Of a stretch of DNA of 64,000 nucleotides, positions 10,201 to 21,624 are shown in pieces; within the stretch, counting starts at the first letter, position 1; every line of letters begins with the position of its first letter. The translations under genes and the position numbers were made by a program. Location of the stretch: NCBI GenBank assembly GCA_013350335.1, contig CM023534.1:24943302-25007301 (forward strand). The letters are read 5' to 3'. Below the pieces are notes generated by a model. It did no database searches. It saw only the letters and a program-made list of their open reading frames with translations, and had not been told where the DNA came from. The DNA comes from Chimonanthus salicifolius. Lineage: Eukaryota; Streptophyta; Magnoliopsida; Laurales; Calycanthaceae.

Positions 10201-11633
10201 AAACTACTATTTTTGACCTAGTGTGCCCCTTAGTGGGGTTGTCATCTGGACCAGATCCCAGATCTGGACCAATACTGTATTATGTTTGTGTTTTTTTGTG
10301 GTGGGTTAGCTAAGATCCAACCCATCACCACAAAAATTGGGTTACATCCCTTTTTTTTTTTCTTTCAGATCTTTGTCTGGTCCACATCTTTTTTTGGAAG
10401 AGACAGAGAAGACCCACTGGGCCATTATTGTTATTCTAATATATAAAATTTGAATTAAACTTTTAAATTTTAATTACTATAGAATACAAAGCTGTGATGA
10501 TCAAATTTAAAACTCAGAAAAAATATTAAGGTGCTGGAAGTTTTTACTAAATTATTCAGCTTTTTGAGACCAGGTAGAATCAATTACATGAGCTCATTTT
10601 AAAATTCAAACAGTAAAAATACAGTGGATGTACACAATAAATTTTTAGAGGTACAAACAGTTGTAGGGTGTTTAGGGTAAAACAGAGCAAACAAGATTAG
10701 AAATGGAGGAAAGAATAAGAGTACTCTGTTTTCTTTATTTTTTTTGTCTCTCTGCCTCAAGGTTTTGATTTGGGTTCACTCATTTTGTTAGCAATAGGGT
10801 GCTCTTTTGCTTCTCCTTTTTTGCTGAGGCATTTAATGTTGCTAGAGTTGTTTACTGTGAATCTGATCAATCTACATGCAAAATGCCTAACATTTTAGGT
10901 CAATTTCTTTCATGCAATTAACTTGGATATTGTAAGAATACAATCTGAATCTTTTGATGAGTTTAATATAAGAAAAGAAGGAATTTTCAATCGAGTGAGG
11001 ATATTAGTTGATGGTCCTCCTCCCCAATGCAGAAGTTTGTATCAGCTGATCACAATACACGAAGCAGCCCCATAGTCCAAGTTTTGGCTAACACTGACAT
11101 TGTGTTAGCTAATTATTGATTTGAAGTTGTGTTTAATCTTACTAATTATTGAAGATGAAATCAATCCCAAGAATTGATGTTATACAGGACATGCATGATG
11201 GGGTGGTAAAATGGGAGAATCTAACTTCATAAATCTACGATCAAGTTTGTTTAAGGTAATTTGGTGTTTTGTCTAAATAGACAAATGATGTGCAATGCAA
11301 AAACTTTGGAGTTCCTTTTTCCCTCTTTTGAGATGGTGACATAAAACTTGGGTGTTCTTGCCTTTGCACGATTTATTTTTGTTGATACTTCTTCATTGAT
11401 TTGAGTTTATGATTGCACGCCATGTCATCTATATTCAATTGATATTCATGGAAACAACACACTCATGAAACTGATCTTTTAGCTTGGTTGTGAATTTTCA
11501 TGGACCTTGAAACCCTTGAAGCTGGAAGAAGATGGAGGTCAATTGCTCTCATTTTCATATATTGTCATTTTTTAAAAGATCCATACTGTCATTTTACTCA
11601 TGAACTAAGTTACTTTAACATGTATTAGGATGG
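10201..11633. other. hAT-like element interior, no gene recognised
   Basis: AT-rich with several poly-T tracts. There is an imperfect palindrome near 10297-10335 (GTGGTGGGTTAG..CCAACCCATCACCAC). No conserved frame. If the element captured a gene with introns, this is the best candidate for intron sequence. Confidence 0.35.
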
Positions 11634-11638
11634 ATGGT

Positions 11639-13378
11639 TGATGAGTGCAAAATAAATACATATTTTATTCTTAAATTTATTATTGTTAGTACCTCATTTT
11701 ATTTAATTTTATCTAATTAGTATAATTTTGTGTTTTACAGGTTTAATAGTGAGGATGACAGAAAAATGCTTAAATATAAAGGCTGGGCCCATTATGAGTT
11801 ATTTTGGACCTTAAGCCCAATTATTGAGCCCATTAAGAAAAGCCCATGAAGAAATCCGCATATGTGAATACTATATTCATCATCTCAAAGAGGAAATTCA
11901 AAATTTAGAAGTCAATATAAGAGGATTTTCGAATTTGGCAAGTGGATTAAGGAAAGAGAAAGAAAATAAGGAAGGGAGAAAAATAAGGAAGGTTTGACAC
12001 ATGTTTGGTATTTTGGTCGTAAATTTCTACTCCGATATCTGATTAGTTTGATTCTTTTTGTGTTGGAAAGAAGACTTCAAGAGCTACAACTTTATAGTTT
12101 ACAACTCTTCCTGATTCGGAAGTTAAAAGGGTCAAAACTGAGCTGCAAGATGGTTCATGTGTAAAAAACGGGATTCTGCACCCACTTTCCTTATACAAAT
12201 TTAGCTCCTTGCCTCTTTTAAGTCATTCCATATTTAGCACAAATCAAATCCGCCCTCCATGTGTCCCTTGCTTTATTTAAATCTTTGAATCCAATCCATT
12301 CATTCCACCTCCTTTCATCTATAAATACTAGCCCTCTCCCATTGAGAAAACTGAACTTGGGCATTGAAGCAAAGGAGAGGAGAGGAAGAAGAGGAGGAGA
12401 AAGACCGTGGGATTTTCAATCCACATTGGGTTCTAAGGTTGGTGGATTTTGATTTCCATTGTATTTTTTATGTCTTTATTCCAAAATTTCAATGCATTAT
12501 AATTCTTAATTCCAAAATTTATTAATAATTAAAAGGCAGAAAAACCCTTAGAAATATGGTTTTCCACTTATTTATTTTTATATGATGAAAGTTTGATTTT
12601 ATTTTAATTCTTTTTATGGATTTATGTTAGAGATTATTTTAAGTTGTTCAATGAAAGCAGAAAAAATCTTTAGGATAAATAGAACTTGATTTTTTCAGTC
12701 TAAGGCTCTTTTTAAGAGCAGAAAAACTTTTAGATTCGAAATTGCAAGTTTAAATTTTATTTAGCCTAAGGCCGGATTTGAATTTTCTTATTTTAATTGA
12801 TTTCATAAATTTCATAATGAGGATTTTAATAGATGAAGAATTTGAGTATATGATAAATAATAAATGTGAGCTCCGTATTCTAGGCCTTGATATTATTTTT
12901 AAAATATGGAAATTAAACCCTCCATAATTCTTTGACCCAGTTCCACTGTAAATATGTATAGAGGTAGTTTAGGTGTCTTTAATTTTATTTTTGTTTATAA
13001 AAACTCAAATCTTTGAAATTGATGAACTAGGTTGGAAATAATTTAATTGCATCTTAATTCTGTATTTTAAATTAAATGGAGATTGTTTATATTTTTATAT
13101 TAATGCCACCATTTTAATTAAAATTAGTTAAATTGTTAGATTCTATGTTTAAATCTAGAATGTTTCTAAATTAAGATTAAAACTCATAGATTAGATAAAT
13201 TATTTCATATTTATGATTTATCTCCATATTTCTCAAAGTTCTTAAAATATCTAATTCAATGGTGTATTTTCATGGATATATTTTCCTAAGTTCCGATGGG
13301 TTCGACCTCGCACTTAATCGCTATACTATCTAAATGGTTCGTGCGCTTGCGAGTTATAAATTTAAAATTTGCACAACA
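11639..13378 (+). repeat. 5' LTR of the gag-only element
   Basis: Starts TGATGAGTGCAAAATAAATA and ends TTTGCACAACA. It contains a TATA-like CTATAAATACTAG near 12320 and a GA-rich leader after it. The small frame at 12261-12452 recurs identically in the 3' LTR (18619-18810); it is a by-product of LTR duplication, not evidence of a gene. Confidence 0.93.
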
Positions 13379-13384
13379 AGTTTT

Positions 13385-13402
13385 TGGCGCCGTTGCCGGG
13401 GA
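13385..13402 (+). promoter_or_regulatory. Primer-binding site, tRNA-Asp type
   Basis: TGGCGCCGTTGCCGGGGA, six bases after the LTR end, is complementary to the 3' end of plant tRNA-Asp, the primer usual for Athila/Tat-lineage gypsy elements. It fixes the element's orientation as plus. Confidence 0.9.
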
Positions 13403-14470
13403 ACTTAAAAAAAAAAAAATCGCCATTGAATTATTTATTTTTAGAAATATCTATTTTTGGCAACTTTTTAAAATTAGAAATTTCTATTTTCTTAGAAATT
13501 CTAATTTTAGAAGGTTAACTTATTTAGAAGTTCTAAAAATAATCAGGAGATTATCTAAATTTGGAATCACTGTTAAATTTAGAAATTTTTTATTTTTGGA
13601 GATTTCTATTTTTAGAAACTTCCAAAAATATCTAGTTTCTATTTTTAGCATTTTCTAATCTTAGAATTTTAATCCAATTTAGTCATGTTCTATTTTTAAA
13701 AACGTAGATCTAAATTTGGAATGTTCCAGTTACAGTGTCGAAAAAAAAAAAAAAATTGAAAAATCATAGAACAACTTTGAAGTTACTTGAAAATTTGATT
13801 TGGATTAATTTGGTGGATATTAATTTAGAAATTTTTATGGTCTTAATTTAGTTTAGAATTCTTAATTACGGTACAATCATTTAATTTCCTCCACTAGTTA
13901 TAACATTAGGAAATCTGCATTTAGTTTAGGACTCATGCATATTTTATTTGATTAAATGCTTCACCATGGTTTTGAGTTTTGTTATGTGCAGGTGCTTTGA
14001 AAATTGCTAAAAAAAAAAAAAATTGCCAAAAAAAAAAAAAATTGCGCTTGCTAATAAATAAAAACAAAAAGCCAAGGTACGCGCCTTCAATCTCTTTCTT
14101 TAATTTTTAATTTTCACGCATTCATATAATTTTTATTAGGTTGTCTTGCATTTATTTTGCATATAAAAAAAAAAAAATTTGCATATTTAATTTGCTCATG
14201 CATTTAGGTTGCTAGTTCATGCATTCAATTAAATTGTTTGCTTATTGTTTTCATATTTGCTTGAATCTTGCATTGGTAATTTAGGCTTGCATTCACAAAA
14301 TAGAAAAATTCAAAAAAAGATTAGTAAAAATTGGTTCATGCATTACCCAATTAAAATCAATCTAGAACCATTGTTTAGGGTTGTTCATGTCCATTAGGAT
14401 CCCTGTGTCGGTCTAGGTACAGGTCATATTTTGTGTGGATTTGATTGAGCGTGAATGATCATGTCTGTGT
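13403..14470 (+). other. Leader of the gag-only element
   Basis: Non-coding AT-rich leader of about 1 kb with a diffuse repeat of TTAGAAATTxCTATTTTT-like units (13430-13660) and several poly-A tracts near 14010-14180. No family match for the open frame at 13296-13658, which overlaps the LTR and PBS. Confidence 0.6.
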
Positions 14471-15937
14471 ATGAATTATTGGGTTCGTCACTCTAACAAT
14501 CGTTTGGTTCGAGTTACGTTTTCCGTCGATTTACCGATCGTTGCGTCCGGAGCTCAGTCCAGCTCAACCATACACATAGACAGTCCACCTTCACCACCAC
14601 CATCACCTAACATGGCCGAAGAAAGAGTCGAAGAGAAAACCCTCCAAGACTACTTCTCATCAGTCACGCCCAACACACCATCTGGCATAGTTGTTCCAGC
14701 AACTAATGTGGCGTTTGAACTGAAACCAGCCCTGTTACATCTTTTACCCGCATTTCATGGGCTTGATCGTGAGGACCCTTACCTACATGTTAAGGAATTC
14801 TTAGAAATCTGCGCCACTATCAAACTTCAAGGCATCACTGATGAATCAATTAGACTTCGTTTATTTCCTTTTTCTCTCAAAGAAAAAGCAAAATCTTGGC
14901 TAAATTCTCTACCAGCAAATTCCATCACAACATGGGATCAGTTGGCCAACAAATTTTTGAACAAATTTTTCCCTGTATCAAAAACTAACGCCCTCAGGAA
15001 AGAAATTTCAAACTTTAATCAAAAGGAGGGTGAACAATTCTGTGAGTCATGGGAAAGATTCAAAGATTCGTTGAGTAAATGCCCCCACCACGGCTATGAA
15101 ACAGGGAGACTCGTACAATTCTTTTATGATGGTTTAACCATATCGAACCGCACAATGGTCGAGTCTATGAAGGGTGGAGAATTTTTACAGCTAACTGCAA
15201 ACAATGGATGGAATTTCTTAGAATCATTGGCGGAAAGTTCTCAGCGATGGGACTTCTCCAAAAGAGAGAATTCAGCACAAACATCAAAGAGAGGAGGTTT
15301 GTACGAAGTTAACAATGACTTTGACGTTAAGCTTGCGATCGCAAACCTAACGAAAAAAGTTGATGTTTTAACGATGTCTCAGGCGATGAACCCATCATTG
15401 GGAATGCATGTTGAGGTTTGCACATTGTGTTCTAATCTAGGACACACTGCCCAAATCTGTCCTTCCATAGGATCAAATGCTGAGTGCTCAACCGTTCATG
15501 CCAATGCACTCAATAATTTTGGAAGACAACAAGGAACCCCGTTTTCTGCCACATACAATCCTAATTGGCGGAATCATCCAATTTTTTCATGGCGTCAGAA
15601 TCAACCTCAAGTAAGTCAAGGACCTCCTCAATTTCAAGGCCAACCATATCAACCTCCCCAGTACCAACCACCCAACCAACCATACCATCCATCTCAAAAT
15701 CATCAACCCCAGCCAAATCCGTCCTATCCGTCTGGTCCATCTCAACAACGTAAGCCCTCTCTCGAGGATACGTTGCAGCAGTTCATGCAGTCCACCCAAC
15801 AGGCTATACACAAGCTTGAAACACAGCTTGGACAGTTAGCCACCGTGATAGGAGATAGAGAGAAAGGCAAATTCCCTAGTCAGCCTATCCCGAACCCCAA
15901 GGGTCAGCATGTGGTTCAAACGTCTCCCACAGATTGA
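14471..15937 (+). CDS. gag: Gag polyprotein, Athila-like, 488 aa
   Basis: Gag forms the particle in which reverse transcription takes place. The product has a proline-rich N-terminus (PPSPPPSPN), then the retrotransposon gag core (about residues 90-260) with the typical 'LKEKAKSWLNSLP..W..L..KFLNKFFP' and 'GETVCEYWERF'-like helices (here EGEQFCESWERFK). A zinc knuckle, C-X2-C-X4-H-X4-C (CTLCSNLGHTAQIC), follows at about residues 317-330. The C-terminal quarter is a Pro/Gln-rich tail (QPYQPPQYQPPNQPYHP), followed by a coiled-coil-like segment. Length and order fit Athila/Tat gags. An alternative start is the ATG at 14612 (residue 48), just after the Pro-rich stretch. The frame is fully open, so the protein could still be made, but no pol follows. 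Confidence 0.88.
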   Translation: MNYWVRHSNNRLVRVTFSVDLPIVASGAQSSSTIHIDSPPSPPPSPNMAEERVEEKTLQDYFSSVTPNTPSGIVVPATNVAFELKPALLHLLPAFHGLDREDPYLHVKEFLEICATIKLQGITDESIRLRLFPFSLKEKAKSWLNSLPANSITTWDQLANKFLNKFFPVSKTNALRKEISNFNQKEGEQFCESWERFKDSLSKCPHHGYETGRLVQFFYDGLTISNRTMVESMKGGEFLQLTANNGWNFLESLAESSQRWDFSKRENSAQTSKRGGLYEVNNDFDVKLAIANLTKKVDVLTMSQAMNPSLGMHVEVCTLCSNLGHTAQICPSIGSNAECSTVHANALNNFGRQQGTPFSATYNPNWRNHPIFSWRQNQPQVSQGPPQFQGQPYQPPQYQPPNQPYHPSQNHQPQPNPSYPSGPSQQRKPSLEDTLQQFMQSTQQAIHKLETQLGQLATVIGDREKGKFPSQPIPNPKGQHVVQTSPTD

Positions 15938-17975
15938 TAGGAAGATTATCCCATCCATGTCCATCCATCCATCCATCTGCCCCTCATTCTATGTCTGAGT
16001 TTGTCTGTGAGTCAGTATGTGTTTGTTTCGATATTTGACTAGTTTCAATTTTTGTGTGAGAGTCAGTCTAGAGTCATTGTTGTTGCGTTTGTGTTTTGTT
16101 ATCTGTTTGTTTTTGCAGGTTTTGAATAAAGTGAGCCATCTCAGGTATTTCTCAACTCAAGTTGTTCTTTTTCTGATATTTTCTTCTAATTTGCAACTGA
16201 TCACTGTAGATTAGAGAACATTGAGGACAATGTTCAATTTAAGTTTGGGGGTATTGAGGGGTTACAGTGTGTCTATTTTCAGTTTTGTGTCCGTTTTAGA
16301 GTCAATTTGAAAAAAAAAAAAATCAATCTTATGTTTTGTTTTTGAGTAAAAAAAAAAAATTTTAAAAATTTTGATTTTGTTTGGCATTAATATGTGGATT
16401 AAAATTTTTATATCATGCTTTTCCATTTGAATTTTGTGAAATTTATGCTTGGAAATTTTTACACAGCCATGTTAATATTAGCTTTAAAAAGAAGAATATT
16501 CATGAGTTAAGTGATCACTGGAAGAATACCAGTGGAGACTTGCGACCCAGTGAGCTTTTGAGCCATTCGATTTATCTGAGTGTTATAAGTAAATCTTTAT
16601 TTTCTTTGATGTGTGCATAATCATTATATTTGTTGTTAGATCTCATTATTCTTTATTTTGGTCAAATTACTGAGAATGACATCAAAATTGGATTATTACA
16701 CCAGAAATTTTTTCTGAATTTATTTGAAACAATTAAATAGTCATATAAAGCTTAGGAAGTGATATAAGCCATTGTTTTGGACCGTTTGAGCCTTTGAAGC
16801 CTACCTATTTTTTGTCATATGTTATCATGTTAGTTCCCACTTTTGAGCATTGAATATAAATTTAGCCTATTTTTATTGATTAACCATGTTATCCATACCC
16901 AACTCCGGTTGTGGAGTTTGAGCCAAAATTGAAAAATCTATGACCTATTCTAGGGCCCGGAAAAGGTTAGAGATAATTGTTACTGGGATGGTATTCTGAG
17001 AAAACTATGGCACTTGAAAAAAAAAAATGATGATGAGAGATGCAAAAGAAAGAAGAAAATCATCAATGAAAAAAAAAAAAAAAAAAAAAAAGGAAATGAA
17101 AAAGAAAAAAAGAAAGGGAACATCCATACATCATAAATGAAGGATGTGAAAAAAAAAGTGAAAAAAAACAAAAGAATCGAATTTGAAAAGAAGAGAAATG
17201 CTTTGAAGACTCCGAGTGCTAAAAAAATAGAGGAAGCAATATCTCATTATAAAATTTTGAAGATCTCTAACTTTTTCTATTCAAAATATTTATTTTAGAG
17301 TCTTTTTATCCTTCTTTGATATGACCCGGTCCTAAGCCACGTTTCGTCCTATAGAAAGTCCTATTGATTCTGAGTTAATATGCTATTTAAAGTGGAGAAT
17401 AGATGAAGAAGAATAATGGTGTTTGATTCAACGTTCTCAGGAAAATGGCATCATTTCATGAGATCTATATTATTCTTTGTTATTAATCGTTCTTTGATGA
17501 TAAATATGTGAGATATTTGCATTTGATAAATTATTCCGCTCACATATACTATTGAGAGAAAATTCATCCAATCTCTGAGTGAAAGTCTTTCTGAGAGATA
17601 TACCATTGTGAGATTTGGAGTCAAAACGCATTTTCAGCCGGTGGTTGCAAAACTTGTGTGTGTTTTAAAAAAAAAGGTTATGTTAATATTTGGCTATCAC
17701 ACACTACACTCCAAGTATAAGTTTTGTAAAATAATTTTGGAGTTGTATGATTTTTAAATTTTGATTTATATATTTTTGCTGAAATTTGATGTTTGTGGGT
17801 ATCATCTCTGGAAGCCCTCACAAGACTATAACTCGTCCGCTAGTGGTGAGTTAGGGGTTTAAAGGCTTTTTGCATACGCTAAATGCAATCGAGAGTGCCA
17901 GCGAAAGTGGTGTAGTTTAGGATTTTTGTTTTTGTTTTTAGAGTTTTTAATTTTTGTTTTGCTCGAGGACTAGCA
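15938..17975 (+). other. Non-coding 3' half of the gag-only element
   Basis: About 2 kb where pol (or the env-like frame of Athila) would be. It contains CATCCATC repeats (15951-15978), a second copy of the polypurine-like word at 16235-16255, and a long purine tract (17010-17170, mostly A with GAAAG) that reads as Phe runs on the other strand. A palindrome-poor AT-rich remainder follows. No conserved protein frame was found on either strand. Confidence 0.7.
16235..16255 (+). promoter_or_regulatory. Internal polypurine-tract-like copy
   Basis: AAGTTTGGGGGTATT here is the same word that sits immediately before the 3' LTR (17982-17996), and is preceded by GAGGACAATGTTCAATTT. It could be a second plus-strand priming site (central PPT) or a scar where pol was deleted between two such words. 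Confidence 0.55.
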
Positions 17976-17996
17976 AAATGTAAGTTTGGGGGTATT
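17976..17996 (+). promoter_or_regulatory. Polypurine tract
   Basis: AATGTAAGTTTGGGGGTATT abuts the 3' LTR and has the G-run characteristic of Athila-type PPTs. It primes plus-strand DNA synthesis. Confidence 0.8.
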
Positions 17997-19736
17997 TAAT
18001 GAGTGCAAAATAAATACATATTTTATTCCTGAATTTATTATTGTTAGTACCTCATTTTATTTAATTTTATCTAATTAGTATAATTTTGTGTTTTACAGGT
18101 TTAATAGTGAGGATGACAGAAAAATGCTTAAATATAAAGCCTGGGCCCATTATGAGTTATTTTGGACCTTAAGCCCAATTATTGAGCCCATTAAGAAAAG
18201 CCCATGAAGAAATCCGCATATGTGAATACTATATTCATCATCTCAAAGAGGAAATTCGAAATTTAGAAGTCAATATAAGAGGATTTTCGAATTTGGCAAG
18301 TGGATTAAGGAAAGAGAAAGAAAATAAGGAAGGGAGAAAAATAAGGAAGGTTTGACACATGTTTGGTATTTTGGTCGTAAATTTCTACTCCGATATCCGA
18401 TTAGTTTGATTCTTTTTGCGTTGGAAAGAAGACTTCAAGAGCTACAACTTTGTAGTTTACGACTCTTCCTGATTCGGAAGTTAAAAGGGTCAAAACTGAG
18501 CTACAAGATGGTGCATGTGTAAAAAACGGGATTCTGCACCCACTTTCCTTATACAAATTTAGCTCCTTGCCTCTTTTAAGTCATTCCATATTTAGCACAA
18601 ATCAAATCCGCCCTCCATGTGTCCCTTGCTTTATTTAAATCTTTGAATCCAATCCATTCATTCCACCTCCTTTCATCTATAAATACTAGCCCTCTCCCAT
18701 TGAGAAAACTGAACTTGGGCATTGAAGCAAAGGAGAGGAGAGGAAGAAGAGGAGGAGAAAGACCGTGGGATTTTCAATCCACATTGGGTTCTAAGGTTGG
18801 TGGATTTTGATTTCCATTGTATTTTTTATGTCTTTATTCCAAAATTTCAATGCATTATAATTCTTAATTCCAAATTTTATTAATAATTAAAAGGCAGAAA
18901 AACCCTTAGAAATATGGTTTTCCACTTATTTATTTTTATATGATGAAAGTTTGATTTTATTTTAATTCTTTTTATGGATTTATGTTAGAGATTATTTTAA
19001 GTTGTTCAATGAAAGCAGAAAAAATCTTTAGGATAAATAGAACTTGATTTTTTCAGTCTAAGGCTCTTTTTAAGAGCAGAAAAACTTTTAGATTCGAAAT
19101 TGCAAGTTTAAATTTTATTTAACCTAAGGCCGGATTTGAATTTTCTTATTTTAATTGATTTCATAAATTTCATAATGAGGATTTTAATAGATGAAGAATT
19201 TGAGTATATGATAAATAATAAATGTGAGCTCCGTATTCTAGGCCTTGATATTATTTTTAAAATATGGAAATTAAACCCTCCATAATTCTTTGATCCAGTT
19301 CCACTGTAAATATGTATAGAGGTAGTTTAGGTGTCTTTAATTTTATTTTTGTTTATAAAAACTCAAATCTTTGAAATTGATGAACTAGGTTGGAAATAAT
19401 TTAATTGCATCTTAATTCTGTATTTTAAATTAAATGGAGATTGTTTATATTTTTATATTAATGCCACCATTTTAATTAAAATTAGTTAAATTGTTAAATT
19501 CTATGTTTAAATCTAGAATGTTTCTAAATTAAGATTAAAACTCATAGATTAGATAAATTATTTCATATTTATGATTTATCTCCATATTTCTCAAAGTTCT
19601 TAAAATATCTAATTCAATGGTGTATTTTCATGGATATATTTTCCTAAGTTCCGATGGGTACGACCTCGCACTTAATCGCTATACTATCTAAATGGTTCGT
19701 GCGCTTGCGAGTTATAAATTTAAAATTTGCACAACA
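17997..19736 (+). repeat. 3' LTR of the gag-only element
   Basis: 1740 bp, the same length as the 5' LTR, and differs at about 16 positions. Its first dinucleotide is TA rather than TG. Ends TTTGCACAACA followed by the TSD ATGGT. Confidence 0.93.
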
Positions 19737-19741
19737 ATGGT

Positions 19742-20297
19742 TACTGGTGGGTTAGTAGGGGTAGGGTGGAATTAAGGGCTAGAATTTGAATTTGTTTTGT
19801 TTTAATTTTATAGAGTTCTGTGAAAACTTCCAATAGAGATTGAGTTCAAAATTTCTAATTTGTAATATTTTTATACAATATTTTCTTGTGCTCCATGTGG
19901 ATTTCGAGTAAGATATCTGGACTAAGTAATTGCATTGCTTTTGGATTTAGCAAACTATGTGGTGAAACCAAGTGTCCAACTTTCATTCCAATTCATATGC
20001 ATAACCATGAAGTGTAATGAACTGAATACAAAATTTCCATTATCAGTGTTTAAAGTTATTCAGTAAATCTAAGACATTTGGCCATATCAAAGGCAGTAAA
20101 GGCTAGATTGTAAACTACTAAAGGAGATACAATACACCAAAAAAAGCACAAGCAAGATATAAATGTAATGACTGGATGATGATTCAGATGGGTTCAAGGT
20201 AGGTTTGAATTCACTTATTTATTAAGGAGAGGTTGTGTATTTATTATATGACGTAATCTGAAATTTCATATGGGCTTCTTTGTCAATTGTTTTGCAG
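19742..20297. other. hAT-like element interior, probable intron
   Basis: AT-rich sequence without a conserved frame. It ends with TTGTTTTGCAG, a strong splice acceptor, directly before the LOG-like segment. Confidence 0.4.
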
Positions 20298-20365
20298 GTG
20301 AAGAGGGGGATAAATTTGATTTATGGTGGAGGGAGAGATGTTTGAGGCTTGTAATTTCAGAAATG
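20298..20365 (+). pseudogene. LOG-like (cytokinin nucleotide phosphoribohydrolase) exon fragment
   Basis: Directly after a TTTTGCAG acceptor the frame reads VKRGINLIYGGG, which matches the start of the second exon of plant LOG genes, where the conserved segment is of the form 'ELVxRxIDLVYGGG'. The next bases, with small indels and a stop, still align in order with the following conserved 'GLMGLVS' codons (GGCTTG, then TTTCA). LOG enzymes release active cytokinin bases from their nucleotides. Only this fragment is visible; the catalytic PGGxGTxxE region is absent, so it is non-functional. It lies about 760 bp inside the right end of the hAT-like element, which suggests capture by the transposon. 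The match is short and unverified. Confidence 0.4.
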
Positions 20366-20935
20366 AAAGAGAGGATACAGAAGGACAGTTCCAATTTAGA
20401 AACTATTTTATTTGGGCTCAATTTTAGTGGATTGTAACATTATTATTATTTCATGTATATTTCTTGTTTTTTTAGCGGTTATTATCTCATGTATATGTCT
20501 ATCTCGTGGAAGTTAAATACTAGCTTAAAAACAATCTAGGAAAGGATGCAAACTAAAAATTTCTTTTACAAATTTGAATACTCAAAAGACTTCATTGAAA
20601 AAATTTCAAAAAAATTATCAATTGAAAATTTTGAATATATCTTTTTTTCCTTTAAAATTATTTTAGGGATTTATTGGATGTGCCTTTCATCTAATATATT
20701 TTCTTAAAAAATTTAGCTGATTTAGTTGGATTTATTTGACTCAACAAAAATTCAAGTTGACCAAGTCAAGAGTTAGTTTAATTTAAAAAATTTAATTATT
20801 TTTCTTATAGAACTATTAAATCAAGTCTTAATTTCAAATTTTCAAACTTTAATTTAGATTAAAATAAAATATCTAGTTCATTGTGTTCAGTTTGATAAAA
20901 AAATTGAAGTTAAAAAAAAAAAATGGCCTTGAAGT
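20366..20935. other. hAT-like element right arm, no gene recognised
   Basis: AT-rich DNA between the LOG-like fragment and the GC-rich subterminal region (20940-21127), which carries the GGGTCG/GGTCGGATCC words that mirror the left end. Nothing else is seen. Confidence 0.4.
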
Positions 20936-21135
20936 ATGATGGCCTGAAAAGAAATAAACAGGCTCTTATCGGGTCGCTGACTGTCCGTAAACCCGATCGA
21001 GCCGGGTTGGGCTCAAGACTAATCGGACCATGTATTTTTGAACCGGGCTGCGGATAGTTCGATTTTGCTTTCGGGCAGGGTCGGATCCTGTCGGGCCAGG
21101 TTGGATCAGAGTCCGATTACAGGCCTAGTTACAAC

Positions 21136-21624
21136 ATTAATATTCTTCTATTTTTGTTGTTGGCATTTCCTTTTTTTCTCTCTCTAGGTATTGAAGTTTA
21201 GGATCTTTTCTATGAGATGAACATGCTAGTATTATTTATAATTTTTGAGATTGAGTTAAGAGTTTGATTGACATGTTTAAGATTTGATTTTTCTTGAGTT
21301 CCTTTCTTTTTCTTTTTATCAATAAAGTAGCTTGATTTTGTTGAATTGAAATCTATTTGTTAATGTGAGTGTTCTATGCACTACTTTAGTCTTGTCAATT
21401 TGTAATAGGACATCCATTCTAATACGAGACTTTTTGGTTAGGAGACACGGATTTAAAAAATTTATGGAAAAAGTCTATTTTACCCTTCACTCTTCTGTAT
21501 CCCCTTTAAAAAAAGAAACACCAGAGTGATGCACCTGTGAAGTGAACTGAGTAGTGCACCTATGCTGTGCACCTATCATTCCGAAATAGATGGGTGGGTT
21601 GCCTTACTCGGATCCTATGCAATA
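21136..21624. other. No gene recognised
   Basis: Flanking DNA between the hAT-like element and a possible minus-strand gene remnant. There is a TTTTTCTCTCTCTAG pyrimidine tract near 21173-21187. No conserved frame. Confidence 0.4.

Larger units (their letters stand above)
11639..19736 (+). mobile_element. Gag-only Athila-like LTR retrotransposon (TR-GAG type), TSD ATGGT
   Basis: A complete 8.1-kb element with two 1740-bp LTRs, flanked by ATGGT (11634-11638 and 19737-19741). The order is 5' LTR, tRNA-Asp primer site, one gag frame, long non-coding stretch, polypurine tract, 3' LTR. No protease, RT, RNase H or integrase is present in the 4.6-kb interior, so it must rely on proteins from a relative. 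By eye I count about 16 differences between the LTRs (roughly 0.9%), including a TG to TA change at the 3' LTR's first bases, so the insertion is recent. It sits inside the hAT-like element. Confidence 0.92.
9736..21127. mobile_element. hAT-like element carrying gene fragments, split by a retrotransposon
   Basis: The left end reads TAGGGGTGTAAACGGAC and the right end, on the other strand, TAGGCCTGTAATCGGAC: imperfect terminal inverted repeats that start like other hAT (Ac/Ds-type) termini. The flanks are GTTAGAAC (9728-9735) and GTTACAAC (21128-21135), a 7/8 match, and 8 bp is the TSD length of hAT elements. Both subterminal regions are rich in CCCGACC/GGTCCGG words. Without the nested retrotransposon (11639-19741) it is about 3.3 kb. 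I see no hAT transposase, so it looks non-autonomous. It carries a LOG-like exon fragment near its right end and a CT-rich leader-like block near its left end, so it may be a gene-fragment-capturing (Pack-type) element. Confidence 0.6.

Noticed and set aside
12261..12452. 63-codon frame, repeated identically at 18619-18810
   Set aside because: Lies in the LTRs of the gag-only element; the duplication reflects the LTRs, not conservation of a protein.
16980..17171. Phe-rich minus-strand frame
   Set aside because: Reverse of a long poly-purine tract in non-coding retrotransposon sequence.
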